64,000 bases of DNA from Lachnospiraceae bacterium. Its GTDB lineage: Bacteria; Bacillota; Clostridia; Lachnospirales; Lachnospiraceae. The stretch lies in contig SVEJ01000001.1 in assembly GCA_015057435.1 (NCBI GenBank), positions 1-64,000 on the forward strand. The letters run 5' to 3'. The notes below the pieces were generated by a model that was given only the letters and a program-made list of their open reading frames with translations, was not told the origin of the DNA and did not search any database. Shown in pieces: positions 18,460 through 27,759 of this stretch; position 1 is the first letter of the stretch; every line of letters starts with the position of its first letter. Made by a program: the position numbers and the translations under genes.

Positions 18460-18490
18460 GGCTATCACAGGTCAAAACACTGTGACAGCC
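18460..18490 (-). terminator. possible glgB terminator
   Basis: 11-bp stem with one G-U wobble around a 9-nt loop, 16 bp past the glgB stop. The following U-tract is weak (TTACTATGTT on the minus strand), so read-through into the mscS-like gene is possible. Confidence 0.5.
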
Positions 18491-18505
18491 CACTTGATAT
18501 CTCTA

Positions 18506-20692
18506 CTATTGCAGTTTAAAAATACTCATAGAAAGTGGTGCAAGACTAATTACAATTGAATTATTCCGTCCGTCGCATGCCGCTCTCTTACTCTTCTTAA
18601 GCGTTGTATTTTTACTACCGTCTCCACCAAACTGCTCATAATCGCTACAAAATACTTCTTTGTAGTTCCCCGGATGAGGAACACCAACCTGATATTTCTC
18701 ATGTGGTACCGGTGTAAAATTACATACAATTAACAATGTCTCCTTCTTATCATTCGATTTTCTTATAAATGATACAACACTTTCATTGGCTGCTGTTGCA
18801 TTGATCCATTCAAAACCATCAGGTTGATCATCATAAGCATATAATGCAGGTTCATTCTTATAGAGATGATTCAATGCTTTTACATAATCTCTTAATATTG
18901 TATGTGCATCAAAATCAAGCAAATCCCATGCAATCTCACTATTCTCATTAAATCCTTTGAACTGTGCAAACTCTTGTCCCATGAACAATAATTTTTTACC
19001 CGGATGCATCATCATATAACCATACAACAATCTGAGATTCGAAAACTTCTCTTCATAACCTCCCGGCATCTGGTCTACAATCGAACCTTTTCCGTCTATC
19101 ACCTCATTATGAGAAAATTCTAAAATATAATTCTCATCATAAGCTGTTGCCAAACTGTTCGTTAATTTCTTATGTTCATATTTGCGATACAACGGATCTA
19201 GCGCCATATATGAAAGTAAATCATTCATCCATGTTGTATTCCATCTGTAATCAAATCCCATACCTCCTGACGAGACTTCACCGGTTAACATCGGCCACCC
19301 CGACTCTTCTTCCACAATCAACATACATTGCGGGAAGCGTTCCTTGATAATGGTATTCAATTCCTTCAAAAAAGCAATCGCATCTAAATTCTCATTACCG
19401 CCATACTGATTCGGAATCCAGTTTCCATAGCTTTTTCCATAATCTAAATATAACATGGAAGCAAGACTATCAATGCGCAATCCATCTACATGATACTTAG
19501 ATATCCAATAAAGAGCATTAGATATCAGATAATTCTTCACTTCATTGCGTCCGTAATCAAAAATATAGGTGCCCCATCTTGGATTCTCACTTCTTCTTGC
19601 ATCTGCAGGCTCATAAAGTGGTTCCCCGTCAAATCTTGCCATACCGGCTGTAGTCATTGGTAATTGACTCGGCACCCAGTCACAGATTACTCCAATTCCT
19701 TTTCCATGCATATAATCAACAAAAAACATAAAATCTTGCGGCGTACCATATCTCGCCGTCGGCGCATAGAATGCAGTTGTCTGATAACCATATGTTCCAT
19801 CCAACTCGTGCTCCATAATCGGCATCAATTCAATATGCGTATAACCCATGTCTGTTACATACTCTGCTAACTCTTTTGCAATTTCCTTATAATTAAAGAA
19901 TTCTCTTCCATCTCCCGGACGTTTGAATGCTCCCAAATGAACTTCATATATATTCATGGCTTTCGTATTATGCTCATCTGCATAATACTTTTCATCCGTC
20001 CAATCATATGATAAATCAGCTACACGTGATGCATTAGCAGGTCTTAATTCCGTTGCATTAGCATATGGATCCGGCTTCATAAAGACATCGCCATTCTTAG
20101 ACAAAATCTCATATTTGTATATTTCATCCAGTTCAAGCTCCGGAACAAAAAGTTCAAAAATCCCTGAATACTCTACACGTCTCATCGCATGCATTTTTCC
20201 ATTCCAAGCATTAAAATTGCCGACAACCGATACACGTTTTGCATTCGGAGCCCAAACTGCAAACAAGACACCTTCAATGCCGTCTACAATACAAGGGTGT
20301 GCTCCTAGCTTTTCATATATTTCATAATGGATACCATCATTAAACTTACTTATATCAATCGGATCTATCACCGGTTCAAACGCATACGGGTCTACTATTT
20401 TTTTCTTTTTTCCATCACCAAATACAACGTCAAAATAGTACACAAAGCTATTCTGATTCTCTATCTTAACAGAAAAGAATCCCGGCACTCTATCTGATGT
20501 AAGCTTATATCGTTTTTTATTCGTTTTTGATACAACTGTGACAGATTCCGCTCCCGGTATATATGCATTCACATAAACATCATCCATTGATTCATGCATA
20601 CCTAATAAGTGATGCGGATTATCGTGACAACCTGTCACCAACGAATCAACCTCTGCCCAATTAATTGCAAAAACTGGTCTTTTGTTAGCCAT
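18506..20692 (-). CDS. glgB: GlgB-like 1,4-alpha-glucan branching enzyme with altered active site
   Basis: GH13 protein of 728 residues with the GlgB layout: N1-type segment, CBM48 (about 125-235), catalytic barrel (250-620) and C-terminal beta domain. It aligns with E. coli GlgB at an offset of three residues. The nucleophile D408 (RIDSLAS) and acid/base E461 (VEEESGWP) are kept. The third catalytic Asp is replaced by N529 (SHNEVID where the family has SHDEVVH), and the region I His is replaced by Q343 (DWVPSQLP where the family has DWVPGHFP). Either the enzyme is impaired or it has a changed reaction. AGGAGG precedes the ATG. No other glycogen genes are adjacent. Confidence 0.85.
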   Translation of the reverse strand: MANKRPVFAINWAEVDSLVTGCHDNPHHLLGMHESMDDVYVNAYIPGAESVTVVSKTNKKRYKLTSDRVPGFFSVKIENQNSFVYYFDVVFGDGKKKKIVDPYAFEPVIDPIDISKFNDGIHYEIYEKLGAHPCIVDGIEGVLFAVWAPNAKRVSVVGNFNAWNGKMHAMRRVEYSGIFELFVPELELDEIYKYEILSKNGDVFMKPDPYANATELRPANASRVADLSYDWTDEKYYADEHNTKAMNIYEVHLGAFKRPGDGREFFNYKEIAKELAEYVTDMGYTHIELMPIMEHELDGTYGYQTTAFYAPTARYGTPQDFMFFVDYMHGKGIGVICDWVPSQLPMTTAGMARFDGEPLYEPADARRSENPRWGTYIFDYGRNEVKNYLISNALYWISKYHVDGLRIDSLASMLYLDYGKSYGNWIPNQYGGNENLDAIAFLKELNTIIKERFPQCMLIVEEESGWPMLTGEVSSGGMGFDYRWNTTWMNDLLSYMALDPLYRKYEHKKLTNSLATAYDENYILEFSHNEVIDGKGSIVDQMPGGYEEKFSNLRLLYGYMMMHPGKKLLFMGQEFAQFKGFNENSEIAWDLLDFDAHTILRDYVKALNHLYKNEPALYAYDDQPDGFEWINATAANESVVSFIRKSNDKKETLLIVCNFTPVPHEKYQVGVPHPGNYKEVFCSDYEQFGGDGSKNTTLKKSKRAACDGRNNSIVISLAPLSMSIFKLQ

Positions 20693-20734
20693 ATATTCCT
20701 CCTAATACACCATGGAACATTCCATGAATTTAGA

Positions 20735-20760
20735 AAACGGCGCTCAAATAAGCGCCGTTT
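20735..20760 (-). terminator. terminator of the P-loop kinase gene
   Basis: 10-bp perfect stem AAACGGCGCT around a 6-nt loop, with TTTTCT following on the minus strand, just before glgB. Confidence 0.85.
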
Positions 20761-20768
20761 CATACATA

Positions 20769-21338
20769 TCACTCGCCTCTCAACTGTTTGACTACGCGTT
20801 TAATAGACTCGTTATACTCTTCCTCTGAAGAATTTTCAAAAACAATAAGTTCTTTGATATTATCCGGCTGGTTAAAGTTACATCCGGCAATATATTCATC
20901 CCAATTCTCAAGCTTCCATGTATCACGATCTGAGTTTCGCTTAATCATTCTTTCTTTGCATACTTCCACACGTGTATTCACCCAAATCACAACAAGCTCA
21001 GCACCATGCTTTGCTAATCTTTCTCTCAAAGAATCAAGATAGTCATCATCACGAATCTCATCTGTAAATGGTGCATTAATCAAAACCGTATCATTATAAT
21101 CTAAAGCTTCCATTGCCAAATCCAAAACACAATAATATTCATAATCACGAATCTCTCTCTGGAAGAAATCTGATGAACGATTATATTCCTCACCAGCCAC
21201 CTTAAAAATCTGCTTTGATAATACAATCAATGTATCTTTATCCAAATACACGCAATTGTGTAATGCCTTTGCTAACTGCTTTGAAATAAACGTTTTTCCA
21301 CATGCAGGTGGTGATGTAACTAATATTAAATGTTTCAT
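20769..21338 (-). CDS. P-loop kinase-like ATPase
   Basis: Protein of 189 residues with Walker A TSPPACGKTF at residues 8-17 (an ACGK variant of the usual GSGKS/T), a D in VYLDKD and a lid-like basic segment (RVEVCKERMIKRN). This fits the AAA_33/zeta-like small-molecule kinase group. AAAGGAGG precedes the ATG. It has its own promoter and terminator, so it is a single-gene unit between sigG and glgB. The substrate is unknown. Confidence 0.75.
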   Translation of the reverse strand: MKHLILVTSPPACGKTFISKQLAKALHNCVYLDKDTLIVLSKQIFKVAGEEYNRSSDFFQREIRDYEYYCVLDLAMEALDYNDTVLINAPFTDEIRDDDYLDSLRERLAKHGAELVVIWVNTRVEVCKERMIKRNSDRDTWKLENWDEYIAGCNFNQPDNIKELIVFENSSEEEYNESIKRVVKQLRGE

Positions 21339-21414
21339 CCTATTATGCCTCCTTTTAATCTCCCCTTGGTTTTGTCATAATACTGTACTCATCTTTGTAC
21401 AACAATTAACCCAA

Positions 21415-21443
21415 ATTATAGCATATTTCGAATGTCTTGACAA
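21415..21443 (-). promoter_or_regulatory. promoter of the P-loop kinase gene
   Basis: On the minus strand TTGTCA (21438-21443), 17 bp, TATAAT (21415-21420), just past the sigG stop. The predicted leader is about 70 nt. Confidence 0.75.
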
Positions 21444-21469
21444 TGTATTAAATCAAATAGTTTTTAACT

Positions 21470-22246
21470 TTACATCAAATAATTTTTCATACTTTTTAAT
21501 GCAGACTTTTCTAATCTCGATACCTGTGCTTGCGAAATCGAAATTTCTTGTGCAACTTCCGTTTGTGTCTTCCCTTCAAAAAAACGCAAACGGATAATAT
21601 GATATTCTCTATCTGACAAGCGTGACATTGCATCACTTAACGATATATTTTCAACCCAGTTTTCCTCCTTGTTCTTTTTATCCCGTACCTGATCCATAAT
21701 GTATAACGTATCGCCACCTTCTTGATAAACAGGATCATATAAAGAAACAGGCGTTGCAATCGCATCAAGTGCCATAACAACCATTTCCTTATCCATTTCA
21801 ATTGCTTTTGCAATTTCGTCAATCGTCGGCTCCCTATCCTCTTCTTTAATAATTCTTTCTTTCGTATAAATTGCCTTATACGCAATGTCTCTTAAAGATC
21901 TTGAGACACGAATAGAATTATTATCTCTCAAATATCTTCTGCATTCACCAATAATCATCGGTACTGCATACGTTGAAAACTTCACATTCAAACTACGATC
22001 AAAATTATCAATCGCCTTCATCAATCCAATACATCCCACTTGAAACAAATCATCCGCGTTTTCAGAAGCTGTCGAGAAACGTTGAATCACACTCAACACA
22101 AGTCTCAAATTACCATGGATCAATTCTTCCCTCGCATTTTGATCCCCATTTTCAATTCTGTCAAACAATGCATCCTTTTCTTCATTAGTTAATAATGGTA
22201 ATTTCTGCGTATTTACGCCACATATCACGACTTTACTAAGTGCCAT
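21470..22246 (-). CDS. sigG: sporulation sigma factor G
   Basis: Late forespore sigma factor of 258 residues. The N-terminal motif SKVVICGVNTQKLPLL (residues 4-19) is typical of SigG and contains its anti-sigma-sensitive region. Region 2 has DDLFQVGCIGLMKAIDNFD and SLNVKFSTYAVPMI; region 4 has the helix-turn-helix EGKTQTEVAQEISISQAQVSR. The ATG follows AAGGAGG by 7 nt, but that site is partly paired in a leader hairpin. It lies 91 bp after sigE, as in Bacillus, so early read-through from sigE is expected. Confidence 0.97.
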   Translation of the reverse strand: MALSKVVICGVNTQKLPLLTNEEKDALFDRIENGDQNAREELIHGNLRLVLSVIQRFSTASENADDLFQVGCIGLMKAIDNFDRSLNVKFSTYAVPMIIGECRRYLRDNNSIRVSRSLRDIAYKAIYTKERIIKEEDREPTIDEIAKAIEMDKEMVVMALDAIATPVSLYDPVYQEGGDTLYIMDQVRDKKNKEENWVENISLSDAMSRLSDREYHIIRLRFFEGKTQTEVAQEISISQAQVSRLEKSALKSMKNYLM

Positions 22247-22255
22247 TTTCCGTCC

Positions 22256-22286
22256 TCCTTAACTCGTTTTTATATACAGTTAAGGA
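22256..22286 (-). promoter_or_regulatory. sigG leader hairpin covering the ribosome binding site
   Basis: TCCTTAACT (arm 1) and AGTTAAGGA (arm 2), 9 perfect pairs around a 13-nt loop. Arm 2 overlaps AAGGA of the AAGGAGG site (22254-22260). The pairing would hinder translation of sigG. Confidence 0.6.
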
Positions 22287-22337
22287 TTCACCATTCTAAT
22301 CTAATCTATACCATTTTCTCAATCCCATTTTTTACCT

Positions 22338-23075
22338 TTATAAACCAATTCGCATCATCTCCTTTTTTAGTCGTTTCATAATTTTCTTTTCTAATCTCGA
22401 TATATAAGATTGTGAGATTCCTAACAAATCAGCCACCTCTTTTTGTGTCAACTCCTCATCATTTTCATTATTTAATCCAAAACGCAATTCAACAATCGTT
22501 CTTTCTCTTTCTGTCAAAATTCTCATTGCTTTTCTAAGTAAATCTTTATCAACTTCTTCTTCCAAATCTCTATAAATAAGATCTTCTTCTGTCCCTAATA
22601 CATCAGAAAGTAAAAGTTCATTTCCATCCCAATCAACATTTAACGGCTCATCTATAGAAACTTCCATTTTTATTTTTGCGCTTCTCCTCAAATACATTAA
22701 TATTTCATTCTCAATGCATCGTGAAGCATAGGTTGCCAACTTGATTTTTTTATCCAATTTGAAAGTATTGACTGCTTTGATTAATCCAATCGTCCCAATT
22801 GATATCAAATCTTCGACGCCAACACCTGTATTATCGAATTTCTTTGCAATATAAACAACAAGACGCAAATTATGTTCAATCAAGATACTTTTTACTTCCG
22901 TATCATCATATAACTCCATTTTTTCTAACAAAATACGTTCTTCTTCTGCGTCTAACGGGGCAGGTAATATATCTGAACCTCCTATGTAATGAATCTCATT
23001 TTTAGGCACAAAAAACATACTTGCCATATTTTTCACCATGGTAAGTCTTAATTTATCATTTTTAACTACATTCAC
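22338..23075 (-). CDS. sigE: sporulation sigma factor E precursor
   Basis: Early mother-cell sigma factor, made as an inactive precursor. A GTG start follows GGAGGAATAATAA. Residues 1-27 are an amphipathic basic pro-sequence ahead of [15 protein letters not shown], the processing region cut by SpoIIGA. Region 2 contains [18 protein letters not shown] and region 4 [21 protein letters not shown]. It follows spoIIGA by 21 bp, matching the spoIIG operon of Bacillus and Clostridium. Confidence 0.97.
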   Translation of the reverse strand: MNVVKNDKLRLTMVKNMASMFFVPKNEIHYIGGSDILPAPLDAEEERILLEKMELYDDTEVKSILIEHNLRLVVYIAKKFDNTGVGVEDLISIGTIGLIKAVNTFKLDKKIKLATYASRCIENEILMYLRRSAKIKMEVSIDEPLNVDWDGNELLLSDVLGTEEDLIYRDLEEEVDKDLLRKAMRILTERERTIVELRFGLNNENDEELTQKEVADLLGISQSYISRLEKKIMKRLKKEMMRIGL

Positions 23076-23096
23076 TTATTATTCCTCCAAACCAAT

Positions 23097-23960
23097 CTAT
23101 ATGCATTCTTTATGCAATAATCCTTGATATGTCGTTCCGTCAAAAAGTACAGCCGGAGCTACAGCAACCGGTTGTTTTTTCAGAACCTTACCGCTTCCCA
23201 ACACTTTGATTTCATCAATCAAAAGACAAAGCATTTTTCCGGACGTTTTACCTACACTCCGATAGGAAATCTCATGAAAACAAATCCTCTTTTGTGATTG
23301 GCAGGAAAGTAACTTTTCGTAATTTAACCTTCCGCTTTTTTTGTATTCTTCCATAATACGCTTCTCTTCATCCGACAAACATGTTCGAATCAGATTCTCA
23401 TTTAACACAATTACCGGTTTAGAAAACACCGGATCTATCAAACAATTACCTGTATCCATATATAATGTTTCTACAGCCGTTTGCTTGCCGTGTATAATCT
23501 TCACCAAAATAAGATTGTCACATTGTTTTGATGTATTTCTTAGTACGCTAAGCATAACCAAAACTAATATCGTACTTACAAAAAAGAAAAGCAACCACGT
23601 CGAAATCCGCAAAGAAAAACGTTCACTTATATACTTTATGTAACTCATAAAACTACCTTGAAGCATCATGATTGTGGTGGAATAAAACCATGTACGAAAA
23701 AAGGAAAGCTTACACTCCCAATAAGGAATCGCCACGGTTGCAATACTAACTCCAAGCAGTAAGAGCATCCCTTTCCAATCTAAAAACAGAAAGGGAAAAA
23801 GAATAAAAACGAACAGCGATATTGTTGCAAAAAATGTTGCTAACAGAAGTTTTTTCCAAAAAATCCTTTTCTTCAACATCTTCCCTGTGAAAAACAACGA
23901 TGTCAAAGTTACAATAGCATCAATCAGAAAAACAACATCCATATATACCGTAATCTGCAA
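23097..23960 (-). CDS. spoIIGA: sigma-E processing peptidase SpoIIGA
   Basis: Membrane aspartic protease that activates pro-sigma-E when signalled from the forespore. The start is set at a TTG (23960) because GGGAGGG lies 7 nt upstream and the protein then begins QITVYMDVVFLID, as in the family; a longer frame exists but has no ribosome site. About 287 residues: five hydrophobic segments in the first 160, then a protease domain with the catalytic motif YMDTGNCLIDP. It lies between ftsZ and sigE, and a Spo0A-like box covers its promoter. Confidence 0.93.
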   Translation of the reverse strand: MQITVYMDVVFLIDAIVTLTSLFFTGKMLKKRIFWKKLLLATFFATISLFVFILFPFLFLDWKGMLLLLGVSIATVAIPYWECKLSFFRTWFYSTTIMMLQGSFMSYIKYISERFSLRISTWLLFFFVSTILVLVMLSVLRNTSKQCDNLILVKIIHGKQTAVETLYMDTGNCLIDPVFSKPVIVLNENLIRTCLSDEEKRIMEEYKKSGRLNYEKLLSCQSQKRICFHEISYRSVGKTSGKMLCLLIDEIKVLGSGKVLKKQPVAVAPAVLFDGTTYQGLLHKECI

Positions 23961-23988
23961 ACATATCCCTCCCGCTCTTTCATTCAAA

Positions 23989-24021
23989 GTATACGAAAAG
24001 TGCACATCAAAAAAAGTCGAA
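23989..24021 (-). promoter_or_regulatory. spoIIGA promoter with Spo0A-box-like site
   Basis: On the minus strand a -10 TATACT (23989-23994) about 30 bp before the start. TTCGACT (24015-24021) is one base off the Spo0A box TTCGNCA and covers the expected -35 position, as in the Bacillus spoIIG promoter. Confidence 0.5.
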
Positions 24022-24060
24022 TCCACAATGCATATAACGCATTTTGCAAAAAATAAAAAA

Positions 24061-24088
24061 GCCTTGAAATGTATTCACATTTCAAGGC
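24061..24088 (-). terminator. ftsZ intrinsic terminator
   Basis: 11-bp perfect stem GCCTTGAAATG around TATTCA, followed on the minus strand by six T. It separates ftsZ from the sporulation genes, so spoIIGA depends on its own promoter. Confidence 0.9.
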
Positions 24089-24119
24089 TTCATCTCTTAT
24101 TATTGTACCTTATGTCGGT

Positions 24120-25478
24120 TTATCTTCTCTTTAAAAATTCAGGAATCTTAATATTACCATCTGCCTCTTGCTTTGGAGCCTGTGGTCTTGGAGTTGATAC
24201 AGGTGCTGACGAAGTCGTATTCATCATATTACCTTGTGTCTGACTCAAGAATGATGGCTTAGCCGGTGCTGTTGGCTGTGGTGTTGCCATAGGTTGTCCT
24301 ACATAAGTAGGTGTAGGCTGTCCTGCATTAAAACCAGGCTGTGTCTTTTCTGTTGCAGCCTGCTGTGGACGATACGCCTGCTGTGGCTGCTGTGGTTGCT
24401 GTGGTTGTGCAATCGGATTAGACAACTGTGGTTGTGCCGGTGTCTGTTGTGGCACTTGTGTCTGAGCCGGTTTTACAAAGGTCGGAGCAACATTCTGTCC
24501 AAATCCACTAAAACCATTTCTCTTAGCAGCTTGTTCAATACCTGTAGCAATAATTGTAATACTTACTTCTTCACCTAATGTTTCATTATCTACCGTACCA
24601 AAGATAATATTAACATTCTCTCCTGCAGCTTCTGTCAAATAATTAACCGCATCATATGCCTCAATCATTCCGATATTGCCGGCAAAGTTAATGATAATAT
24701 CTGTAGCACCTGATACAGTTGTCTCGAGCAATGGTGACTCCATAGCCTGCTTAATTGCCTCAACAGCTTTATCTTCACCACTACCACGTCCAATACCAAT
24801 ATGCGCAATACCTTTGTCACGCATAACAGACTGAATATCTGCAAAGTCAAGGTTAATGATACCCGGACTCTGAATCAAATCAGTAACACCTTGTACACCC
24901 TGCTGTAAAACTTCATCTGCTTTCTTAAGTGCATCCGGAATTGTTGTTCTCTTATCACAAATCTGTAACAACTTATCATTTGGAACAACAATCAATGTAT
25001 CCACATGATCTTTTAATCTATCAATACCTGCAATAGCATTCGCCATACGAGGCTTTCCTTCAAATGAAAATGGTTTTGTAACTACACCAACAGTTAAGAT
25101 GCCAAGATTCTTAGCAATCTCTGCAACAACAGGTGCAGCACCGGTTCCGGTTCCTCCACCCATACCGCAAGTAACAAATACCATATCAGCATCTTTTACT
25201 AATTCAGTAATCTCTTCTCTATTCTCTTCAATTGCACCGGCACCTACTTCAGGTTTTGCACCGGCACCTAATCCCTTTGTAAGTTTTTCACCAATCTGAA
25301 TCTTGGTTGGTGCCTTTGAAGTAGCTAATACCTGTTTGTCCGTATTAATAGCCACCAAATCAACACCATTAATATTCTCATCAATCATTCTGTTAACTGC
25401 GTTGTTTCCTGCGCCACCTACACCAATTACTAATATTTTTGCAGGTCCTTTGTCTTCAAATGTTTTTATTTCAAGCAA
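24120..25478 (-). CDS. ftsZ: cell division protein FtsZ
   Basis: Tubulin-like GTPase that forms the division ring. A TTG start follows AAGGAGG. The GTPase domain (about 10-320) has the GTP signature [10 protein letters not shown] and the T7 synergy loop [12 protein letters not shown] linker of about 100 residues (330-430) is unusually rich in Gln and Pro. The tail [10 protein letters not shown] is the conserved peptide that binds FtsA, SepF and other division proteins. It stands between ftsQ and spoIIGA with its own promoter and terminator; ftsA is absent here, as in many clostridia. Confidence 0.98.
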   Translation of the reverse strand: MLEIKTFEDKGPAKILVIGVGGAGNNAVNRMIDENINGVDLVAINTDKQVLATSKAPTKIQIGEKLTKGLGAGAKPEVGAGAIEENREEITELVKDADMVFVTCGMGGGTGTGAAPVVAEIAKNLGILTVGVVTKPFSFEGKPRMANAIAGIDRLKDHVDTLIVVPNDKLLQICDKRTTIPDALKKADEVLQQGVQGVTDLIQSPGIINLDFADIQSVMRDKGIAHIGIGRGSGEDKAVEAIKQAMESPLLETTVSGATDIIINFAGNIGMIEAYDAVNYLTEAAGENVNIIFGTVDNETLGEEVSITIIATGIEQAAKRNGFSGFGQNVAPTFVKPAQTQVPQQTPAQPQLSNPIAQPQQPQQPQQAYRPQQAATEKTQPGFNAGQPTPTYVGQPMATPQPTAPAKPSFLSQTQGNMMNTTSSAPVSTPRPQAPKQEADGNIKIPEFLKRR

Positions 25479-25533
25479 GGTTATATCCTCCTTATAAAAA
25501 ATTTTCTTATTAAATTAGTAAACATATACTACT

Positions 25534-25562
25534 ATAATACTGTTTTTCGTTAAAATAATCAA
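25534..25562 (-). promoter_or_regulatory. ftsZ promoter
   Basis: On the minus strand TTGATT (25557-25562), 17 bp, TATTAT (25534-25539), about 55 bp before the TTG start. Confidence 0.6.
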
Positions 25563-25607
25563 GACTATATTTAACTAAAATATTGAAAAATATGGTTATT
25601 TTTCATA

Positions 25608-26396
25608 TTATTCTTCATTTTTCTCTTCAACGTTCTCTTCCGTTTTCTTTTCTACCTTATCAGGTAAAAATGACGCCTTCCCATTCATCGCTTCAAAATC
25701 GCGCATATCAAGCGTTCCTTTCATTCCATCCAGACCTTCAAGAATCTGATTCAAATCAACAAGCTGACGCTCAATAATACTTCCGTCTCCAATTTCAATC
25801 CGGATATCTTTGTGTTGTAAAACAATATTACCTTCCGTTGTAAACCGAATCGAATCAATTCTTAAATCATATTTTTGAATCAGCTGTGTCAATGTAAGAA
25901 TCAACTTAAAACGCTGCTTATCCTCAATCGGTAATTTCTCATGTAGCTCCATCGTCACAAATGACATACCGGTAATACAAGGCGCATCATCTAACTTTCT
26001 TGTAGACATTTCCAATACATATCCATCCTGATCAAAATAAACATACGAATTCATGTATTCCACGCATCCTGCCATTGCCTTTTCATACACAGTAATTGTA
26101 ATCTTATGCGGGCTCACATATTCTATATCCAATTTTGCAATAAATGGTATATCTTTAATCGGTTTGACTTTGTTCTTCATCATTAGCAAAACGGAATTAT
26201 CAATATATCCGTTTTCCAAAACAAATTCTTTAATCTGATCCTTGTTATAATGTTTGTTTCCTGTAACCTCGATTTCATTGATATGAAAACATGTAAGTAA
26301 AATTACAACCACTACTACAATAACCGATGCAATTACTCCTGCCAAAATACCCTTTTTCTTTTTTTTAAATTGTATTACATTATTTTTTTCACCCAT
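25608..26396 (-). CDS. ftsQ: cell division protein FtsQ/DivIB
   Basis: Bitopic division protein that links FtsL, DivIC and the septal synthase. 262 residues: a basic N-terminus, one transmembrane segment (about 17-40), a POTRA domain (HINEIEVTGNKHYNKDQI...), a beta domain (about 110-225) and a Glu/Lys-rich tail. GTAGGAG precedes the ATG. It is the last gene of the dcw run, after murA and before ftsZ. Confidence 0.9.
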   Translation of the reverse strand: MGEKNNVIQFKKKKKGILAGVIASVIVVVVVILLTCFHINEIEVTGNKHYNKDQIKEFVLENGYIDNSVLLMMKNKVKPIKDIPFIAKLDIEYVSPHKITITVYEKAMAGCVEYMNSYVYFDQDGYVLEMSTRKLDDAPCITGMSFVTMELHEKLPIEDKQRFKLILTLTQLIQKYDLRIDSIRFTTEGNIVLQHKDIRIEIGDGSIIERQLVDLNQILEGLDGMKGTLDMRDFEAMNGKASFLPDKVEKKTEENVEEKNEE

Positions 26397-26417
26397 TTGT
26401 GACTCCTACTAACCATC

Positions 26418-27668
26418 TCATACATACTCTATATCTGTACCCAAATCTTTCAAATCCCGAACAATATCTTCATAACCTCTGGCAATATATGAAATATTCT
26501 TAACATTCGTTTCTCCCCGGCTTAGCAAACCTGCTATAACAAGTGCTGCGCCTTGTCTCAAATCTGTAGCACACACATCATTTCCATCCAGACTACACAT
26601 CCCCTTAATCAGAACCTGCTCTTTGTCAAGCACAAACGATGCCCCTAGCTTTTCTAATTCAGTCAGTATACTAAAACGATTTTCAAAAATCATTTCCTTA
26701 ATCGTACTATTCTTATCCGCTTGCGTTAAAACCACAATCAATACAGACAGCAAATCTGTCGGAAAATTCGGATATATGCCGGTTTTAAAATCACCTTCTC
26801 GCACCTGCCCATAAGAACGAATCCAAAGACACTGATCCATTTTTATGACGTTTACCCCTAAATCCGTAGCTGTCTTAATAACATTCTTGATATAGGTAAT
26901 ATCTGTTATTCCATATAATCGAATATCGCTTTTGATTGCTGCAGCCGCCAAAAGATACGTTCCTGCAACAATCCGGTCATACACATTACAATAATCACAA
27001 CTATGCAAAGAGACAACACCATGTATGATTAATACATCCGTCCCAACGCCCTCTATATGCGCCCCCATTGCATTCAGATAGTTACAAAGTTCAACAATCT
27101 CAGGCTCTTTCGCAACACCTCTAAGGATTGTATTTCCATGGGCTGTTACAGCGGCCATAATCAAATTCTCAGTCGCACCTACACTCGGAAAACGAAGTTG
27201 CATCACTGTGCCGACAAGTCTTTTGGTTTCACCTGTCAAAACACAGTTTTCCTCATGCATCGTTACCTGCATCTTTTCCAAACCTTTTAGATGGATGTCA
27301 ATCGGTCGCAAACCGATGTTACATCCGCCCGGTACACCCAATTCTACCCTTCCCCATTTCGCAAGAATAGGGGCCAACAACAAAACAGAAGATCGCAATT
27401 TTGTTGTCAGTTCACACGGCAGCTTTGCATACCTTGCATGCGAAACATCTATCATAAGTACGTGATTTTCAAGTGTAGTCGTAACATTCATACACGCCAA
27501 TAACTGTCGCATCACTTCTACATCTTCTATCATGGGGCAATTATGTATGTAGGAAATTCCATCTCCCAACAAAGTAGCCGCAATCACCGGTAGTATCGTA
27601 TTCTTCGATCCCTGAATCCATACATTTCCCTGTAGCTTTTCTGCATTTTTCACACAAATTGTTTTCAT
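26418..27668 (-). CDS. murA: UDP-N-acetylglucosamine 1-carboxyvinyltransferase
   Basis: First committed step of peptidoglycan synthesis: transfer of enolpyruvate from PEP to UDP-GlcNAc. The start at 27668 is used because GGGG lies 6 nt upstream; an ATG 12 bp earlier has no ribosome site. About 416 residues. The catalytic Cys (C116) lies in VPGGCNIGLRPIDIH, and the fosfomycin-sensitive form is therefore expected. GSKNTILP replaces the usual GAKN near the start. Here murA sits between ftsW and ftsQ, the position commonly held by murG. Confidence 0.93.
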   Translation of the reverse strand: MKTICVKNAEKLQGNVWIQGSKNTILPVIAATLLGDGISYIHNCPMIEDVEVMRQLLACMNVTTTLENHVLMIDVSHARYAKLPCELTTKLRSSVLLLAPILAKWGRVELGVPGGCNIGLRPIDIHLKGLEKMQVTMHEENCVLTGETKRLVGTVMQLRFPSVGATENLIMAAVTAHGNTILRGVAKEPEIVELCNYLNAMGAHIEGVGTDVLIIHGVVSLHSCDYCNVYDRIVAGTYLLAAAAIKSDIRLYGITDITYIKNVIKTATDLGVNVIKMDQCLWIRSYGQVREGDFKTGIYPNFPTDLLSVLIVVLTQADKNSTIKEMIFENRFSILTELEKLGASFVLDKEQVLIKGMCSLDGNDVCATDLRQGAALVIAGLLSRGETNVKNISYIARGYEDIVRDLKDLGTDIEYV

Positions 27669-27759
27669 CTCAATCCCCATCCATCAACGCATATATATTA
27701 CTATATGCATTATCATCTGTTATGTGATTCCCTAAAAACAATTATGTACCAATCTAGAT

